Shown here: positions 34,870 through 37,808 of the stretch, piece after piece
Numbering within the stretch: the stretch's first letter is position 1
How the letters are laid out: each line of letters opens with the position of its first letter
Assembly: GCA_028277285.1 (NCBI GenBank)
Contig: JANQGO010000090.1
Span: 1 to 37,808 of the forward strand
From: Alphaproteobacteria bacterium
GTDB lineage: Bacteria; Pseudomonadota; Alphaproteobacteria; SP197
Length of the DNA: 37,808 bases
Direction: 5' to 3'
Notes under the pieces: generated by a model
The model's database searches: none
What the model was told of the DNA's origin: nothing
What the model saw: the letters and a program-made list of their open reading frames with translations, nothing else
Position numbers and translations under genes: made by a program

Positions 34870-35838
34870 ATGTTGCCGGTTATCGACATTTCCAATCTTT
34901 CTTCTGCCAATCTTGATGAGCGCCGCGCTGTCGCGCGCGCCCTGGGCGATGCCTATAGCGAAGCGGGTTTTGCCTATATCAGGGATCACGGCATTCCCCA
35001 GGCCGTCCTGGCCCGCGCGCAAGACGCCATGCGCGCCTACTTCGCGCGCCCGGAAGGCGAGAAACGTCTGCTGGCGCGCCGCGAAGGCGTCTATCGCGGC
35101 TATGTCCCGATCATGCCGTTCGGCCGCAACGCCAACGACGCGCCACCGGCTCTCTACGAGGCGTTCCTGATGGGCGCTGACCCGCACCCCGACGATCCGG
35201 AAGTCCACGCGACGAAGGGTCTTTACGGCCCCAATGTCTGGCCCGACGAACCCTCGGGTTTCCGCCAGGCGATGACGGACTATTGGAACGCCGTCAGTAC
35301 CCTGTCGGACGCTCTCCTGCGGGGTTTCGCCCTGTTCCTGGACCAGGACGAGACGGTGCTTGTGGACAAGTTCCGCAAGCCCCTCAGCAACATCTCGTTC
35401 CTCTATTATCCCTCGCGCCCCGACGCCGCGGGCCACCCGCCCGACGACATGAACGGCCACCGCGATACCAACGCGATCACGGTGCTGCTGCCCAGCGAAG
35501 TCGGCGGTCTCGAGGTCGCCACGGCCGACGGTGGCTGGATGGAGGCGCCGCCCAAACCCGGCTGCTTCGTCGTCAACATCGGCAACATGATGGAGTGCTG
35601 GTCCGGCGGTCGGCTGAAGTCGACCTATCACCGGGTGCACCCACCGCGCGACAAGGAGCGCTATTCGATCGGCTTTTTCGCGGTACCCGACCACGACACC
35701 GTCGTCGAACCGCTGCCCGGCCTGCCGGTGACGGGCGCGCCGGAAGACATGGCGCCACGGCATGCGGGCCACGATCTCGCCGATTTCGTCGCGGTTTTCG
35801 ACAACCACGACAAGGACATGCGGGACAGCGCGTCCTGA
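34870..35838 (+). CDS. 2-Oxoglutarate/Fe(II) oxygenase, isopenicillin N synthase-like
   Basis: A 322-residue oxygenase of the isopenicillin N synthase/plant 2OG-oxygenase type. The start MLPVIDISNL and AYSEAGFAYIRDHGIP are the N-terminal DIOX_N domain. The iron ligands are GHRDTN (His197 and Asp199) and TYHRV (His254), and 2-oxoglutarate would bind RYS (Arg264, Ser266). SFLYYPSRP and GGLEV are also typical. It is a single-gene unit after a repeat region. The substrate is unknown; the family includes ethylene-forming, thymine/xanthine and antibiotic-synthesis relatives, and the next-door purine permease makes a nucleobase or related substrate one possibility, which is only a guess. Confidence 0.88.
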   Translation: MLPVIDISNLSSANLDERRAVARALGDAYSEAGFAYIRDHGIPQAVLARAQDAMRAYFARPEGEKRLLARREGVYRGYVPIMPFGRNANDAPPALYEAFLMGADPHPDDPEVHATKGLYGPNVWPDEPSGFRQAMTDYWNAVSTLSDALLRGFALFLDQDETVLVDKFRKPLSNISFLYYPSRPDAAGHPPDDMNGHRDTNAITVLLPSEVGGLEVATADGGWMEAPPKPGCFVVNIGNMMECWSGGRLKSTYHRVHPPRDKERYSIGFFAVPDHDTVVEPLPGLPVTGAPEDMAPRHAGHDLADFVAVFDNHDKDMRDSAS

Positions 35839-36305
35839 CGGCAGCCGCGCCTGGCGAGCACCGGACCGGCATCGTTCACCACCGGCTACGCCGCAGAACG
35901 ACGCGCCGGTATTGAGCGCATTCACGCCATCGAGCCAGCCAGCCCGAACGGGCATGCAAGCCCCGCTCGGCGTGCCGCCGACGCGCCTTGACAACAACGA
36001 ACGATGTTGGTTCAAGTAGCGCAACGCACGCGCGTGTTGACGGCAATCGATCACCACGCGCCGAAACAAAGAAGAACGAAGGTTTATCCCACTCTCTTCA
36101 CGTTCGAGGCCCGTCCCAATCTGCCCATCGCCATGTCAGCCCGCGTCGCTGGCCCGTTCCGCCGCAAGTCCCGGCGGTCGTCGACGACTAAGGATCATGT
36201 GGATGGATGACGCGATTGCCGGGGGTCAAACGCGACCGTCGGTTTGATCTGACAGTCACCCTTGGGGCGTAAACTTGGACACGACACGAACCCAGCCAAG
36301 GCAGG
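35839..36305. other. 467-base intergenic region without a supported gene
   Basis: Small ORFs at 35988-36191 and 36004-36210 lack a ribosome site and any family features, so I do not call them. GC content looks lower here than in the neighbours. TTGACA at about 35989 and TTGACG at about 36038 could be -35 boxes, but no paired -10 is convincing. The last part includes AAGG just before the methyltransferase start. Confidence 0.4.
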
Positions 36306-37349
36306 ATGATGTTTGAAGAATTACTAAAAGTCACTCATGGCAGCGCAGCATTTCAACTGCTTCTGGCTGGTGTCCGCTTGGGCATCTTTTCTAAGATCGA
36401 CGAAGCCGGCGAGATCAGGCTCTCGGCGCTCTCCACAAACCTTCCATCGACCGAACCCCGCTCGGTTCTGCTGATCAAAGGCCTCGCGGCGCTTCACCTG
36501 CTGAAGACCACCGACGAAGACGATTGCATGATCTCGAACATCGACGCGGTCAGCAAACTGTTCAAGGACGGGGACTGGTCCGTCTTCGAGAAGCTGGTCG
36601 AGTTCCAGGCCCAGATCGTGAACCCCGGCCAGATGAACTTCGTCGAGTCCCTGCTGCATGACACCAATTCCGGCGTCAGCGCCTTTCCGGGTTCCGGCCC
36701 GACGCTCTATGACCGGCTGAACACGGACCCCGCCCTGACCGACGTTTTCTTCGGCTATATGCAGTCCTACACGACTTATGCGTCCAAGTACTTTCTGGAA
36801 GAAGTGTCCTTTGCCGACAGCAAGTACCTCATCGATGTCGGTGGCGGCGGCGGCGCGCTGGCGACCGCGATCATCGAGCGCTATCCCCACATCCGCATCG
36901 ACCTCCTGGATACCGACTTCCCCGACGGCACCTATAAGAGCCATGTCGAGTCGGTCGCCGCGGCGACGCACGAGAACCTCAATCACATTCAGACCGACAT
37001 TCTGAAGGACACGTTTCCGACCGGCGCCACCGATGTCGTCTTCGCCCATCAGCTCGTCATCTGGTCGCCCGACCAGAACCATCAGCTTCTCGAAAAAGCC
37101 TTCAACGCGTTGTCGCCCGGCGGCCGCGTCATCATCTTCAGCTCGGTGACCAACGAGGATCTGGAGAGCCCCCTGATGGCGGTTCTCGACACCGTCTACT
37201 TCCAGTCCGTCGCCAGCGGACACGGGCAGATCTATCCGTTCAGTTTCTATGACAAGACACTGCGCGATATCGGCTTCACCGACGTCGAGACAATCACGCT
37301 GAAGACCTGGACGCCGCACGGCGTGGTGATCGCCAAACGCCCTGCCTGA
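36306..37349 (+). CDS. SAM-dependent methyltransferase (O-methyltransferase-like)
   Basis: A 347-residue methyltransferase of the Methyltransf_2/acetylserotonin O-methyltransferase group. An N-terminal dimerisation and winged-helix part (GSAAFQLLLAGVRLGIFSKIDEAGEIRLSALS) is followed by the SAM-binding motif LIDVGGGGGALATAIIERYPHIRIDLLD near residue 176, and LSPGGRVIIFSSV. In well-studied members the catalytic base is a His in HDW; here the corresponding segment reads HQLVIWSPDQ, so that His seems to be absent or shifted. Several bacterial homologues lack it, so it could be a non-O-methylating relative. Start ATG 36306 (or 36309) follows AAGG. It ends before a strong hairpin. Confidence 0.84.
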   Translation: MMFEELLKVTHGSAAFQLLLAGVRLGIFSKIDEAGEIRLSALSTNLPSTEPRSVLLIKGLAALHLLKTTDEDDCMISNIDAVSKLFKDGDWSVFEKLVEFQAQIVNPGQMNFVESLLHDTNSGVSAFPGSGPTLYDRLNTDPALTDVFFGYMQSYTTYASKYFLEEVSFADSKYLIDVGGGGGALATAIIERYPHIRIDLLDTDFPDGTYKSHVESVAAATHENLNHIQTDILKDTFPTGATDVVFAHQLVIWSPDQNHQLLEKAFNALSPGGRVIIFSSVTNEDLESPLMAVLDTVYFQSVASGHGQIYPFSFYDKTLRDIGFTDVETITLKTWTPHGVVIAKRPA

Positions 37350-37358
37350 TCCGGCTTA

Positions 37359-37386
37359 GCGAGCCGTTCGGCAACGAACGGCTCGC
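37359..37386. terminator. Bidirectional hairpin terminator
   Basis: GCGAGCCGTTCG (37359-37370) pairs perfectly with CGAACGGCTCGC (37375-37386) around a GCAA tetraloop. It lies 9 bases after the methyltransferase stop and 3 bases before the stop of the convergent RraA-family gene, so it probably ends both transcripts. Confidence 0.7.
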
Positions 37387-37389
37387 CTC

Positions 37390-37808
37390 TCAGTTGATCT
37401 TGGCGGAGTCCTTGAAGGCCTTCTTCAGCTTCTCCAGCGAGAAACCCGGTTTCCGGCAGGCGTCCAGGATGACGGCCTCGCGGCGCGCCTGAAGGCCGGC
37501 GGTCGAGACGACATCGCGCGCGACCGCTTCGGGGATGACGACCGCGCCGTGGCAATCGGCGTGCACCAGATCGCCGTCGCGTACCACCATGCCCAGCACG
37601 TTCACGTCGACGGCGAAATCGACCAGATGAATGTGGGCGTGCGACGGGCCGACCAGCCCGGCGATCGCCTGGAAACCGTCGGCGAAGGCATCGAGGTCGC
37701 GGATGCTGCCATTGGTCACCGTGCCCAGACAGCCGAACGCCTTGTGGATGGTGGAGTTCACCTCGCCCCAGAACGCGCCGAAGCCGGCTTGCGCGCCGTC
37801 CAGGTCCT
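37390..37808 (-). CDS. RraA-family protein, partial (5' end beyond window)
   Basis: Partial RraA/Mendi-like protein, the fold of 4-hydroxy-4-methyl-2-oxoglutarate aldolase/oxaloacetate decarboxylase and RNase E regulator RraA. The visible part, 139 residues, contains GCLGTVTNGSIRDLD, in which Arg and Asp of the substrate site stand, SHAHIHLVDFAVDVNVLGMVVRDGDLVHADCHGAVVIP with the metal-site Asp-x-His and a conserved GxxVIP. The reading frame continues upstream of the track's GTG 37761 as DLDGAQAGFGAFWGEVNSTIHKAF to the window edge, so the N-terminus is outside. Environmental proteins of this group are usually aldolases or decarboxylases rather than RNase regulators. Function is not certain. 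Confidence 0.85.
   Translation of the reverse strand, partial: DLDGAQAGFGAFWGEVNSTIHKAFGCLGTVTNGSIRDLDAFADGFQAIAGLVGPSHAHIHLVDFAVDVNVLGMVVRDGDLVHADCHGAVVIPEAVARDVVSTAGLQARREAVILDACRKPGFSLEKLKKAFKDSAKIN

Noticed and set aside
36004-36210. Possible small gene of 68 residues
   Set aside because: No ribosome site, no recognisable domain, and an overlapping ORF in another frame is equally long.
37390-37761. RraA-family protein starting at GTG 37761
   Set aside because: The reading frame continues to the window edge with family-like residues, so the real start lies outside.

Overview
The window looks like chromosomal DNA from a GC-rich alphaproteobacterium, possibly a Rhodospirillales-like or related environmental lineage. 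This rests on the high-GC coding with long antisense shadow ORFs, dispersed palindromic intergenic repeats, Tat-exported ABC binding proteins, and a selenocysteine locus with an oxidoreductase-SelD fusion. I cannot name the species. There are no transposases, phage genes or CRISPR arrays. Nearly every gene is metabolic, with many enzymes that open or deaminate nitrogen heterocycles, amides and amino-acid derivatives.

Region 1 (1-11009, all minus strand) is a tightly packed catabolic gene string. In transcription order it encodes an NDP-forming acyl-CoA synthetase, a Rieske oxygenase alpha subunit, an extended SDR, a TRZ/ATZ-type amidohydrolase, a hydantoinase/allantoinase-like enzyme, a hydantoin racemase, an N-carbamoyl-D-amino-acid hydrolase, a secreted alpha/beta hydrolase and a PotD-like binding protein. 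The racemase, hydantoinase and carbamoylase together form a D-selective hydantoin-to-amino-acid route.

Region 2 (about 11066-20694) is a complete selenocysteine system: selA, selB, a BenE-family permease, tRNA-Sec (selC, anticodon UCA) and a FAD-oxidoreductase-SelD fusion, all on the plus strand. Converging on it is a minus-strand pair, an amidohydrolase followed by a GrdB/PrdB-family selenoprotein. The ORF track splits that selenoprotein in two at an in-frame UGA codon. Read through, it is a 402-residue protein with the motif U-P-L-C-T-C and a candidate SECIS hairpin just after the UGA. The gene set that decodes Sec and a Sec protein therefore lie side by side.

Region 3 (20803-26669) holds a proline iminopeptidase overlapping a DUF917 (S-methyl-thiohydantoin desulfurase-like) gene, a PLP aminotransferase, a 3-hydroxyisobutyrate-dehydrogenase-like oxidoreductase, two tandem paralogous GNAT acetyltransferases and a VOC-fold protein. 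Region 4 (26699-32035, minus) is a dipeptide/oligopeptide-type ABC importer (two permeases and a fused double ATPase) without its binding protein, preceded by an M20 peptidase/amidase. Region 5 (32166-37808) holds an agmatinase-family ureohydrolase, an AzgA-type purine permease, a 2-oxoglutarate/Fe(II) oxygenase, a SAM methyltransferase and an RraA-family protein cut by the right window edge. Strong hairpins separate several of these units.

The likely overall role is uptake and breakdown of nitrogen-containing cyclic and peptide-like compounds. A selenoprotein reductase-like enzyme is built into that metabolism. Its substrate cannot be read from sequence alone.
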